Source of the DNA: an uncultured Halomicronema sp.
GTDB taxonomy: Bacteria; Cyanobacteriota; Cyanobacteriia; Phormidesmidales; Phormidesmidaceae
Length of the DNA stretch: 43,409 bases
NCBI GenBank assembly: GCA_937899725.1
Contig: CALCCA010000058.1
Location: 1 to 43,409 of the forward strand
Direction of reading: 5' to 3'
This document shows positions 7,463 through 16,215 of this stretch, piece after piece. The translations under genes were made by a program, and so were the position numbers. Position 1 is the stretch's first letter. Each line of letters begins with the position of its first letter. The notes under the pieces were generated by a model. The model was not told the DNA's origin, searched no databases, and worked only from the letters and a program-made list of their open reading frames with translations.

Positions 7463-8143
7463 TTATTTGTTATTACCTAGGCAACGATCCAACCAATCCT
7501 CGTACCAGGCCAGCAAGCCCATACTCTTACCTTCTCTACTGATGACTGGAAACCAGTTCATATCGCAGCACCAGACTAAACCTCGTTGTTCGCCAGCAGT
7601 TACGAGGACATCAAAAACACCACAGCCATGGTGAGTCAGGGGGATAAAACCTGCCCCTGCTGGGTAGTCATCATCCTCATCATCGTCATAGTAGTAATCG
7701 TCATCTGGCATATCAAGGGTTGCCCATCGGTTAGTTCCGCTTGTGCGCGCCTTGATGACTTGTTCGGCCATCGCGGAATTGAAAGGAAACGGTCGTCTAC
7801 GACGGGTAAGCGGTTTGGGGTCAGGATAGACGTAAAAACCATACCCAGGACCGAGGCCACCGCCATGGATATGGGTAAGGAAGAGTTTGAGCTCCTCAGG
7901 AAGCGATACCCCAAAGTTTTGTTCAAGCTTATTGACAGCCTCTGCAGACAGGACAGGTTTTCGTTTATAGCGATGTCCGTAGGGGGCTGTGGCCCCGAAT
8001 ATATCCCAGAAGATCCAACGTCTTCGTTGATATCGTAACAGCGTATTTAACTTGGACTTGATCCTATCGATGGCTGCAAATGCTTCATTGTGAGTCTGCA
8101 TAAATAGATATTCGATGTCAGCTTGGCTGGACGAGACTCGCAC
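7463..8143 (-). CDS. SMI1/KNR4 (SUKH superfamily) protein
   Basis: A 226-residue protein with the SUKH pattern. VNKLEQNFGVSLPEELKLFL THIHGGG is the characteristic beginning of the SMI1/KNR4 domain (split here by a space), and the C-terminal part SREGKSMGLLAWYEDWLDRC is the typical closing helix. Residues about 145-165 are extraordinarily acidic (DMPDDDYYYDDDEDDDYP). SUKH proteins often are immunity proteins for contact-dependent or polymorphic toxins, but no toxin gene is adjacent, so immunity is only a possibility. The start used is the first ATG; an in-frame ATG 14 codons later is equally plausible. The gene is isolated, facing the decayed ltrA and followed upstream by a long gene-free region. 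Confidence 0.85.
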   Translation of the reverse strand: MRVSSSQADIEYLFMQTHNEAFAAIDRIKSKLNTLLRYQRRRWIFWDIFGATAPYGHRYKRKPVLSAEAVNKLEQNFGVSLPEELKLFLTHIHGGGLGPGYGFYVYPDPKPLTRRRRPFPFNSAMAEQVIKARTSGTNRWATLDMPDDDYYYDDDEDDDYPAGAGFIPLTHHGCGVFDVLVTAGEQRGLVWCCDMNWFPVISREGKSMGLLAWYEDWLDRCLGNNK

Positions 8144-8664
8144 GGCTTGGGCCTGAATCTAGCATTTTTGCGTGATAATTTTCCTCTTCACAAAAGTCAT
8201 ACCGAATTTTGCTTAGTAACTGCTTGATAGTCTCCAACAAGCGGGAAATTATTCAGTATTTTTGATGGTTCAAGCAATCGCTGGAAATGAACATTTTTTG
8301 TGAGTTAGTGTTGAGGAATGCGACCTAAAACCTCCGCAGCCCCTGTGTTGTTAGGCTCCATGTCTCAGAATTAATCAAGTCAGCGAAAAGCCCGGCACAA
8401 TTCAGCAGCCCCGTTATCGACATACTAACGACTGGGGGCAAGAGACCTTGTGCAGATGGGTGATGGTCTAGCGCCCTATCTGCCCGCCCACACCTCAAGT
8501 GTGAACTCAGCCATACTCCTCAAACCTGAGGGGCGGGCTCTGCAAGCTCAATAATTTACGTTAACGGCTTTGTCCTCGACGGATTGGGTGACGGCTGGGC
8601 CGATATTCTGGAGTCACACCAATTTCTCTCACTAGCGATACCGAGTTGGGTCAACTAAACACCG
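8144..8664. other. Gene-free stretch with consecutive hairpins
   Basis: There is no credible gene between the divergent SUKH and glycerophosphodiesterase genes. The notable content is a run of nested and adjacent inverted repeats at 8396-8538 (separate entry). The promoters of both flanking genes must lie here, but no convincing -35/-10 pair was seen. Confidence 0.5.
8396..8538. ncRNA. Candidate structured RNA or mobile-element end (multi-hairpin element)
   Basis: Three consecutive secondary-structure units can be drawn. The first has outer arms CACAA (8396-8400) and TTGTG (8449-8453) enclosing GCCCC...GGGGC and CGTTA...TAACG. The second is GCAGATGGG (8452-8460) pairing with CCC(T)ATCTGC (8474-8483), with one bulge. 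The third is GCCCGCCC (8482-8489) pairing with GGGCGGGC (8531-8538), enclosing CCTCAAACCTGAGG. No U-run follows on either strand, so it is not an ordinary terminator. It could be a small RNA, a leader, or the end of a vanished IS200/IS605-type element. I do not recognise a known RNA family. The strand is undetermined. Confidence 0.3.
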
Positions 8665-9543
8665 ATGACACCTGTGCGATCGCCCCTCTTCAAAGATGCT
8701 CAGCGGCCCCTGATTTTCGGCCATCGCGGCGTGCCCGAAGACCATCAAGAGAATACTCTGGAAGGCTTTCAGCGGGCGGTTGAATTGGGGTTGGACGGGG
8801 TCGAACTTGATGTGTTTTTGACTCGCGATGAACGGCTAGTCGTCTTTCATGACCTGCATACTCAGCGCCTCACCGGTACCCCTGGCAACATTACCCAAAT
8901 GACCTGGCCTGAAATTCAGCAGCTCACGATCAAGCCGATTCTCGACGTGGGCGACAAAATCATTAACTATGGTCGCGAAGCCAAGATTGTCTTGCTAGAG
9001 CAGGTGCTCGAAGAAATGCGCGGGCACCTGATCGTCGATATTGAGATCAAGGCCTATGGTCTCGACTTTGGGCAGCGCCACACCGGCACCGCTGTGGCCC
9101 ACCTGATTCGCCGCATGGGCATGGCAGCGGAGGTGTTTGTCACCTCGTTCAACTTTTGGCCGCTGATCTGGCTAGAGCGGGCCTACCCCGGTTTAGAGTC
9201 AGGCTTTACCTACTCCCCTTTATTTATCAAGAACAAAGCGCTAAGGGGACTGATGGAATCCAGTCTGATGGGGCGGTGGATTGGGGCGACGCAGACGAAT
9301 ATGAGCCTCACCATGTTTGATGACGACACGGTAGAGCGGGTGCATGCTAAGGGGCTGGGCCTGGGTGGCTGGACCGTGTTTTCGCAAGATTCGCGCTGGC
9401 TGGGCGAGGCGCTGTCGCCAGAGCAAGAGCTGCAGATCGTCCATGATTTGGCGGCACGGGGCATTGATTATTTCATTACGGATGATCCGGTGCGGCTGGG
9501 GCAAGTGTTGGGCAAGGGGGAGGAAGTAGAGGGTGGAGCGTAG
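8665..9543 (+). CDS. Glycerophosphodiester phosphodiesterase
   Basis: A 292-residue GDPD (TIM-barrel, PF03009) protein that hydrolyses glycerophosphodiesters to glycerol-3-phosphate and an alcohol. Catalytic and metal-binding signatures are visible: FGHRGVPEDHQENTLEGF (His20, Arg21, Glu29), the VELDV motif (Glu47, Asp49), VFHD (His62), and VDIEIKAYG for the third carboxylate strand. The barrel closes with GLGLGGWTVFSQ and GIDYFITDDPVRL. There is no signal peptide, so it is probably cytoplasmic (UgpQ-like), recycling phospholipid head-group products. The gene stands alone after a 520-bp gap and converges on the EcsC-like gene at 9633. The start ATG lacks a strong ribosome-binding site. Confidence 0.93.
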   Translation: MTPVRSPLFKDAQRPLIFGHRGVPEDHQENTLEGFQRAVELGLDGVELDVFLTRDERLVVFHDLHTQRLTGTPGNITQMTWPEIQQLTIKPILDVGDKIINYGREAKIVLLEQVLEEMRGHLIVDIEIKAYGLDFGQRHTGTAVAHLIRRMGMAAEVFVTSFNFWPLIWLERAYPGLESGFTYSPLFIKNKALRGLMESSLMGRWIGATQTNMSLTMFDDDTVERVHAKGLGLGGWTVFSQDSRWLGEALSPEQELQIVHDLAARGIDYFITDDPVRLGQVLGKGEEVEGGA

Positions 9544-9632
9544 AGGGAGCGAGGGTAAATTCTGGGCATGGGTTCTCCTGCTCTGCGAGAAAGCGGGGCC
9601 GGGGAGCTGAGAGGGCGTTGGTTGCAGGGATT

Positions 9633-11249
9633 CTATGATTGCAAGCGATCGCGCAGGCTTTGGGCGATCGCTGTGGTTTCGGCTGGGGTGTTTTGGGGGA
9701 GGCGATCGCTCAGCTTGGCCAAGATGATTTCCAGTACGGTTTGTTCTTCAGCGGTGACCACGCCATCAAGTTCAGTCAGGCGCTCACATTGGGCTAATAG
9801 GAAGACGGCAAATTCGTTGTTTAACTGATCCAACAGCTGGTCGAGATCAGCTGGGCTGTCGATTTCTTGTTGAATCACCTTTAAGGATGCGGGGCTTAAG
9901 TTGAGCGTGGCCAGCTGGGGCCAGAGGGTTTCCCAGTCAGTTTCGGGATATCCAGCTACCACCACATGGGTCAAAATTTGATCCATCACCATCTGTTGTG
10001 TGGTCCATCCTGCAACCTGGTCAGCTTGGGACAGATCGGCGATCGCCACCGTATCGTCGGGGGCGGCCTGCTTCGCCTCATAGTATTGGGCGGCGGCGTG
10101 GCCCACGGCATAGAGTGCCACTGCGTTGGTACTCGCGCCGACGGCAGCCCCCGCAATAGGGATGCCCCGCGCCAGGTAGGTGAGGCCGGTTTTGAGCACC
10201 TGGTTGCTGCCGAAGGCCAGGCCAAAAATTGTCAAGATTTCCCCTTGACGGTCTTCATCATGGACGTCGAAGCCGTAGGCATAGGCAATTTGATAGCCCA
10301 TTTCGGCTTGCACCGCCGTGGTTGCGGCCAGATCAACGGCGACCATGGCAGCGGCAAAGCCGGGCAAGAGGCTGCTTGCTAAGCCCGTACCGCCGACGTA
10401 GAGGGCCTTACGCGTCATGATGCGCCGAGAGAGGCGAGCGGGTGTGTCTTCGGGATACTGTTCTTGCAGTTGCTGTACCTGCTGGGCGGCTTTGGCGACG
10501 TCAACCTGGTCTAAAATTTGCAACAGCCAATCGACCTGCAAGACTTTGGTCAGGCTCTGCAACTCGGCGTTTTGGTTGACGGCCTGCACTAAATCGCTGA
10601 GTCCTTGAGGCACGTTTGCCGCCGTTTGACCGATCGCTCCCCAGGCATCGACTGAAGTCCGTACCACTTTGCCCCCGGTGCGAACGGCGGCGCTGCTTAA
10701 GGTTTGAGCGGTGTCGGTCACGGCGTCAGAGACCACCTCACCCCCTTGACTCGCCACCTGACCGACCGCACTGGCGGCCGTACCCACCGCCCCCAAGACC
10801 GACTGGAAGCGAGACTGACTCGGTTCCACGGCTGGTTCGTCAGGGCTGTCGGCTGAAGCCGCAGCATCACTGGTCGAATCGGCCGTGGCGGTCCGGGTCT
10901 CGCCGCTCGCCTTGCGATCGCTCGTCACAGCGGCGTCACTCGCTGCGCCTGCCGGAATATCGAGGGTAGTATGCCAAGCGGGAAAGTCGTCGTCCTGCAG
11001 CCAACCGTAGACGTCCACGCGGGTCGCCTGAGGCCGCTGAATTTCACTAAACAAGCTGTTGATAAACTGGCTAGATCGCGACTGATCCGGCATGACCGCG
11101 CCCTCTAGCCGCAGTTTGTAGCCCGCTGTTTGGCGACCAATTTTGACCGTTAGAGCCGGTATTTTGATCTGAGCCTGGATGAGTTCGACAATGGCGTCGA
11201 TTTCACCCTGGCGGGCGGCTTGCAGTAAGGTAGGGCGATCAATAGACAT
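9633..11249 (-). CDS. EcsC-like protein with an N-terminal cyanobacterial domain
   Basis: A 538-residue protein of unknown function. Residues 1-95 resemble a small domain found at the N-terminus of various cyanobacterial proteins (TLLQAARQGEIDAIVELIQ, then VKIGRQTAGYKLRLEG and VDVYGWLQDDDFPAW). About 100-230 are low-complexity Ala/Ser/Asp-rich with an amphipathic stretch. Residues about 280-400 hold two or three hydrophobic helices (YVGGTGLASSLLPGFAAAMV, GIPIAGAAVGASTNAVALYA) with an EcsC/DUF697-like flavour. The C-terminal 130 residues resemble TerB-type helical proteins (DWETLWPQLATLNLSPASLK). It lies 54 bp after the UPF0182 gene on the same strand, suggesting co-expression. Domain calls are resemblance only. 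Confidence 0.6.
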   Translation of the reverse strand: MSIDRPTLLQAARQGEIDAIVELIQAQIKIPALTVKIGRQTAGYKLRLEGAVMPDQSRSSQFINSLFSEIQRPQATRVDVYGWLQDDDFPAWHTTLDIPAGAASDAAVTSDRKASGETRTATADSTSDAAASADSPDEPAVEPSQSRFQSVLGAVGTAASAVGQVASQGGEVVSDAVTDTAQTLSSAAVRTGGKVVRTSVDAWGAIGQTAANVPQGLSDLVQAVNQNAELQSLTKVLQVDWLLQILDQVDVAKAAQQVQQLQEQYPEDTPARLSRRIMTRKALYVGGTGLASSLLPGFAAAMVAVDLAATTAVQAEMGYQIAYAYGFDVHDEDRQGEILTIFGLAFGSNQVLKTGLTYLARGIPIAGAAVGASTNAVALYAVGHAAAQYYEAKQAAPDDTVAIADLSQADQVAGWTTQQMVMDQILTHVVVAGYPETDWETLWPQLATLNLSPASLKVIQQEIDSPADLDQLLDQLNNEFAVFLLAQCERLTELDGVVTAEEQTVLEIILAKLSDRLPQNTPAETTAIAQSLRDRLQS

Positions 11250-11303
11250 CCGAGAGTTCGCACTTGAGGGTAATGGTCAACATTTAACCAAACTGGCGAT
11301 CAC

Positions 11304-14150
11304 CTAGCGTCCATCGTTGAGCTGATTTAACAGGGTTTCCAGTTCCTGTTGGGCTTGGCCATAAGCTTCCCAATCGTTGTTTTGTAGTGCCTGTTGACCA
11401 GCTTCGTAGGCTGCTAACGCCGCCTGAATGCGAGCGGCTTGCTCCGGCGTTAGGGTGGGCGCTGGTGTCTCGGTGGTGCCGGTCGCTGTCGTGGCCTCAG
11501 TGGCGGACTCGGAGGGGCCAGGTGGGGGCAGAGCAGCTTCGGGGGCGCGATCGCCAAAAATAGCGGAGAGCGAATCATCGAGGGTTTCGCGCATCACAAT
11601 ATCGTTGTCATAGGCGACGATGACCCGCTTCAGGGCTGGCAGCTCGCTCTGCTCGGCCCGCAAATAGACGGGTTCGATATAGAGCAGCGACTCCTCAATG
11701 GGAATCACCAGCAAATCGCCTCGAATCACCCGCGAGCCCTCTTGGCTCCACAATGTCAGCTGCTGTGAAATCTCGGGCGTTTGATCAATGCGCGCTTCGA
11801 TTTGACTGGGGCCGTAAACTAGCTGCTGCTTGGGAAATTCATAGACCAGCAGCTTGCCATAATTGTCGCCGTCAGAGCGCCCGGCCAGCCAAGACACCAT
11901 GTTGTCTTTGTTGATCGGGGTAAAGGGCAAAATCTGAATGAACTCTTCCGTCTCCGCGTCAGGCAGGCGCATGATGACGTAATACGGCGACATCTGCTCT
12001 TGCTCGTCTTCATACACCTGAGTCGGAAAGCGCCAGAGATCTTCGCGATTGTAGAAGACCTCAGGGTTGGCCATGTGATAGGTGCGGTACATCTGTGCCT
12101 GTAGGGTAAACAGGTCGTGCGGATAGCGGAAATGCTCCCAAACGGCCTCTGGCGTATCGGCCGCCGCTTTGAATAAGGTCGGGAAGATCTGGCGATAGGT
12201 GGCCAAAATCGGATCGGTTTCATCCACCACGTAATAGGTCACCGTGCCATCGTAGGCGTCGATCACCACCTTGGCGGCATCGCGCACGTAGTTGCTACCC
12301 GATCGCGCCAGACTGCGAATGGTGCTGTTGTCTGTCAGGGAGCCAATGTCGTTGCTGCGGATCAGCGGCTCGGAATAGGGGTAGCGATCGCTGGCGGTGT
12401 AGGCATCCACAATCCATTGCAAGCGCCCGTCGATCACCGCAATATAGGGGTCAATATCGTAGGTCAAAAACGGGGCAATTTGGCGGGCGCGCTCCAGCAC
12501 ATTGCGATGATATTGAATCTGGGAGTCGCCCGTAATGTAGTTCGAGATCAAAACCTTGAGGTTACCCAGGTCAGCGGCATAGGCCAGTCGTCGCCACCAG
12601 GAATTCAGGGACACGCCACCAAGCCCGCTGTAGCGATAGAGGGCGTTATCATCGCCTTCGGGATAGTCAAATTCGTCAGTAGTGGTGCCGGTGAAAATGT
12701 AGTTGTCGGTGGCTTCACCGTAATAAATGCGCGGCTGCTCAATGTCTAAATCGACGGTGGAAACGGGCGGCACGTTTTTGATCATCAGCTCGGGCAGGCC
12801 ACCGGAAGTGATGCGATTGACCGGACTCATGACTAGGCCGTAACCGTGGGTAAATTTGAGCCGCTGGTTGACCCAGGTTTGTGCCTCTGGCGGCGCTTCG
12901 TCATAGTCCATCTCGCGGGCGGAGAGCATCACCTGCCGGTAATCGCCATTGAGAATGTAGCGATCGATATCCACATCTTGAAAGCGATAATACAGCCGAA
13001 TTTCTTGCAGCTGGCGGTAGGTGCTCAGCAGGGGGCGATAGTCCCACAGGCGAATGTTGTCGACTGTGGAGTCGTTATTACTCAACACATCGCGGGTGAT
13101 GCCCGTGGTGGCGGGAAAAGGCTCACTCTGCACCTGATCGAGGGCATAGGCGTCGCGAGTAAAGGCAATGTTGTACTCGATGTAAGGCCGTTCGCGGGTG
13201 AGTTCGTTGGGCTCGACTAAAAACCGCTGCTGAAACCAGGGATACAGGCCGCCCACGACGACCAACACCACCAAGTAGAGGATGATGCCGACCATCGGCA
13301 ACACAAAGCCGCTGCGCCACAGCGACAAAATAAACAGGGTCGCCACGGCGAGCGTGACAAAGGCCATCGTCCAGTAGGCGTGCAGCCGGGCGTGAACGTC
13401 GGTATACCCCGCCCCAAACACGACGCCATCGGCAGAAAAGAGCAGGTCATAGCGACCGTAGAAAAAACCCGCCGCGATCGCGATCGCCAATAGCGCCAGT
13501 AGCCCACAGAGATGCCCTTTGACTTCGCCGGTCAAAAAATATTTCCAGCCGCGTTCGGGCCGCAGTTCACCCTTGAGGGCATAGACGCCAAACGAGAGCA
13601 CGATCGCCCAAATCAACAGCTGCACAATCGCCGTCTGTAACCCTTCATAAACGGGCAGACGAAACACGTAGAAGCTGATGTCTTGTTGAAACAGCGGATC
13701 GAGCTGACCAAACTGACTGGGATTCAAAAACTTGAGAATGCCGTCCCAGGCGGCGGCACTGCTCATGGCCGCATTAAACGAGAGTAAAACGATGAAGGCA
13801 AACGCCACATAACGGGGCAAATAATCGGCCACTGCCGCCAGGTTGCGCTCCTCTAGCAGTCGCCACGGCGATTCGCGGGTGAGCCACAACGCCAACCGAT
13901 AGTTGGCATACAAGAAGGCGGCATAGCCCCCTAGGGCTAAGGCCCAAATCGTCGCTTGCCAGCGAATCCGGGTCCAAAAGATGGTGTCATAGCCGACGGC
14001 ATCAAACCACCAAGATTCTGTCAGTAAGTGCAGTACCGTGCCTGACAGCGCCAGGATGAGGAGCACCGCGATCGCTCCCAGCAAAAACAGCGGCGGGCGG
14101 CGACCAAAGTCAGGTAAGTTTGCGCGTTTCACAATCGATAGGGGTTTCAA
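11304..14150 (-). CDS. UPF0182 family large membrane protein (COG1615)
   Basis: A 948-residue protein matching the UPF0182 family, which is widespread in cyanobacteria and actinobacteria and has no settled function. The N-terminal third has about seven membrane helices (roughly 21-43, 66-86, 113-134, 170-192, 213-231, 258-278, 281-302). A large soluble, presumably extracytoplasmic domain follows, with family-typical stretches such as RDAYALDQVQSEPF, NIRLWDYRPLL, RFTHGYG-like KFTHGYGLVMSP, YPHDLFTLQAQMYRTYHM and the C-terminal PIEESLLYIEPVYLRAE. A Pro/Thr/Ala-rich linker near 870-905 precedes a final helical tail. It sits 24 bp after the lipase gene and 54 bp before the EcsC-like gene, a probable three-gene transcript. 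Confidence 0.93.
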   Translation of the reverse strand: MKPLSIVKRANLPDFGRRPPLFLLGAIAVLLILALSGTVLHLLTESWWFDAVGYDTIFWTRIRWQATIWALALGGYAAFLYANYRLALWLTRESPWRLLEERNLAAVADYLPRYVAFAFIVLLSFNAAMSSAAAWDGILKFLNPSQFGQLDPLFQQDISFYVFRLPVYEGLQTAIVQLLIWAIVLSFGVYALKGELRPERGWKYFLTGEVKGHLCGLLALLAIAIAAGFFYGRYDLLFSADGVVFGAGYTDVHARLHAYWTMAFVTLAVATLFILSLWRSGFVLPMVGIILYLVVLVVVGGLYPWFQQRFLVEPNELTRERPYIEYNIAFTRDAYALDQVQSEPFPATTGITRDVLSNNDSTVDNIRLWDYRPLLSTYRQLQEIRLYYRFQDVDIDRYILNGDYRQVMLSAREMDYDEAPPEAQTWVNQRLKFTHGYGLVMSPVNRITSGGLPELMIKNVPPVSTVDLDIEQPRIYYGEATDNYIFTGTTTDEFDYPEGDDNALYRYSGLGGVSLNSWWRRLAYAADLGNLKVLISNYITGDSQIQYHRNVLERARQIAPFLTYDIDPYIAVIDGRLQWIVDAYTASDRYPYSEPLIRSNDIGSLTDNSTIRSLARSGSNYVRDAAKVVIDAYDGTVTYYVVDETDPILATYRQIFPTLFKAAADTPEAVWEHFRYPHDLFTLQAQMYRTYHMANPEVFYNREDLWRFPTQVYEDEQEQMSPYYVIMRLPDAETEEFIQILPFTPINKDNMVSWLAGRSDGDNYGKLLVYEFPKQQLVYGPSQIEARIDQTPEISQQLTLWSQEGSRVIRGDLLVIPIEESLLYIEPVYLRAEQSELPALKRVIVAYDNDIVMRETLDDSLSAIFGDRAPEAALPPPGPSESATEATTATGTTETPAPTLTPEQAARIQAALAAYEAGQQALQNNDWEAYGQAQQELETLLNQLNDGR

Positions 14151-14174
14151 TCAGGTGTGAGTAATACCTCTACC

Positions 14175-16013
14175 CTAGCGAGCTTTTTCCATTTCTAAAA
14201 TTTCTGCTATCGCTAGGGCATCTTCGCGGCGGGCACGGCGATCAGTTTTTTTGACGTCGAGGTCTTTTTGCAGGTAGCGCACATAAAACTCCATCATGTG
14301 GTCAGCCACAATATCAGCCCCGGGCTGACGCACGCTGACGATAAAGCCCAATAGGCGATCGAGCCAGCGCTGACTGACGTAAGAATTTTCGTGCAGCTTG
14401 CCGCGCCAGTCAAAGTAGCGAAACTGCCCCATGTGGCCATACAGCCGACCCGGATTAACCGGATTGATCTGCGGTGGAATCAACGGCACGACATCATTAT
14501 TGTTGACATAGCGAAACATGCGATCGCCCATGCGGCTATTGACCGCGCGGGTAAACGACCAGTCGCCCACGCGCGGTTGTCCGAAGCTATACAGGCCTGC
14601 CACCTGAAAGCCCTGATATTCCAAAGAAGTGGCGGCTAGGGCGGCTAAGGCACCACCTAAACTGTGGCCCGTGATCCACAGTTGAGTCTTGCCGGGCACA
14701 TACCATTGCTTCAGCCGATAAAGCACGCGCTTTTCGACGCTTTGCCACGCATCATGAAAGCCCCGATGCACTTCACCAGTGGGGATGGCATCGTCTTGAG
14801 GCATGCGAGCGACTGCAAATTGCTTCATCCGAAATTTGAAATTGGTGGCCCAATCAGCGGCCTGTTGACTCCCTCTAAAGACCAGCACGATGTGCTGATG
14901 TTTGCGAAACATAAAGGCCTGGGTATCAGTGGAGCGATTCACTAGATATTTGTAGTCGTCATCCAGATTAACCGCTGTCTGATCTTCCCCTTCTCTGAGC
15001 CAGCTTTTCATCACGGCGACCGTGTAGTCGGCAGGGGGCATTTTCATCCATTTATTGTCGCTATCGGTGCCTAGCCAGAGGCGCACAATGTCTGCAACAT
15101 ATTCGGGATCTTCGTAGACTAGGTGCGATGCCTTGGCCATACACAAGGCCCGAAAGGCACTCATCACTGAGTTGTCGCGCTCAATGTTGGTGAAGTCATG
15201 GGTGGAATAGGGCGGCGGCAAAATTTTGTAGCCGTAGCGTTCAAATAAGTCTTGTACGCCCGTATAGCCCGCCCAATAAATGTAGTGAAAGAGCTGATCG
15301 TAAAATCCCGATCCGCCCTTGCGTCGGTATTGGCGATCGCCCATCACCCGCACCCAGTAAATGATAAACGGTTCGAGATCTTCGGCCGTAACGATGCCCG
15401 CCACAATGGCATTGTCACAGGCTTCTAACGCCCCTAAAAACTCATCAAACCAGTCTCGTAGTGTCAGCTCAATGACAAACTCTTCGTCGCGATATTTTTG
15501 CAACACTCGCGTCATATTTTCCGCCATCTTGCCCGGCTGATTGCTCATGTGAGTCAAGAGGTTGAGCCCTTGCCGGGTTTTGACCATTTGATCATGAGAG
15601 CGTAGGGCGCGCTGGAGCCGTTCATCAGTGGCCTCAAAGCGCACCGACTGATCGCTGTCGGGCAGACGGACCTCGAATTGCCGATATTCTTCAAAATCCA
15701 AAATGTCAGTCACATTGCGGATCGCTGGCTTGCGCGTAAAGTCTTCTACCACGCTGCGGGCCAGTTCGCGGCGCTGCCATTGTTTAGTCTTGAGGTAACG
15801 ATCAATTCCCGCTACTGCTGCGATCCCTCCCATTAGCAGGGCAAATGCGGCCATCCACTGAGCGCCTAATTGTGACTTTGCTAGCAGATCAGGGGTGAGT
15901 TCTGGCAGGGGGGGCGGGGCTACCTCGGGCGGGGAGACCTGGGCCATCAGGGGCGAAATAAAGCTCACAAAAACAGCGGTCAATACCGCGATCGATGCCA
16001 GTTTGATGCGCAT
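14175..16013 (-). CDS. Class 3 lipase family protein
   Basis: A 612-residue protein with the alpha/beta-hydrolase fold of class 3 (Rhizomucor-type) lipases. The nucleophile elbow WITGHSLGGALAALA places Ser451 in GHSLGG. HIVLVFRGSQQ (about 374-384) supplies the oxyanion segment. NNNDVVPLIPP gives the probable catalytic Asp507 and YGHMGQFRYF the probable His527. Residues 1-24 form a signal peptide ending near SPLMAQ, and a second hydrophobic segment lies at about 52-70, so it is likely membrane-anchored with the enzyme outside or in the lumen. About 300 residues of unassigned helical sequence precede the lipase domain. It is the first gene of the lipase-UPF0182-EcsC-like run. The substrate is unknown. 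Confidence 0.9.
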   Translation of the reverse strand: MRIKLASIAVLTAVFVSFISPLMAQVSPPEVAPPPLPELTPDLLAKSQLGAQWMAAFALLMGGIAAVAGIDRYLKTKQWQRRELARSVVEDFTRKPAIRNVTDILDFEEYRQFEVRLPDSDQSVRFEATDERLQRALRSHDQMVKTRQGLNLLTHMSNQPGKMAENMTRVLQKYRDEEFVIELTLRDWFDEFLGALEACDNAIVAGIVTAEDLEPFIIYWVRVMGDRQYRRKGGSGFYDQLFHYIYWAGYTGVQDLFERYGYKILPPPYSTHDFTNIERDNSVMSAFRALCMAKASHLVYEDPEYVADIVRLWLGTDSDNKWMKMPPADYTVAVMKSWLREGEDQTAVNLDDDYKYLVNRSTDTQAFMFRKHQHIVLVFRGSQQAADWATNFKFRMKQFAVARMPQDDAIPTGEVHRGFHDAWQSVEKRVLYRLKQWYVPGKTQLWITGHSLGGALAALAATSLEYQGFQVAGLYSFGQPRVGDWSFTRAVNSRMGDRMFRYVNNNDVVPLIPPQINPVNPGRLYGHMGQFRYFDWRGKLHENSYVSQRWLDRLLGFIVSVRQPGADIVADHMMEFYVRYLQKDLDVKKTDRRARREDALAIAEILEMEKAR

Positions 16014-16215
16014 AACCCCTGTTGTATCCCTGTAATACCGAATGATGTTGATGCTACCGGAAAACTTGTCTGCGGCATCACCCGTTAACGCTTTGTTGAT
16101 CCGGCAATCTCTAGTCTGACGAGGACAAGACTACGATGCTACTGAGCTTCTGTGTTCAGTACTAGAGTGCTGCCAAGTATCCTCAGCAAAGTAGCCAGCG
16201 CTATACTGCGAAGTC

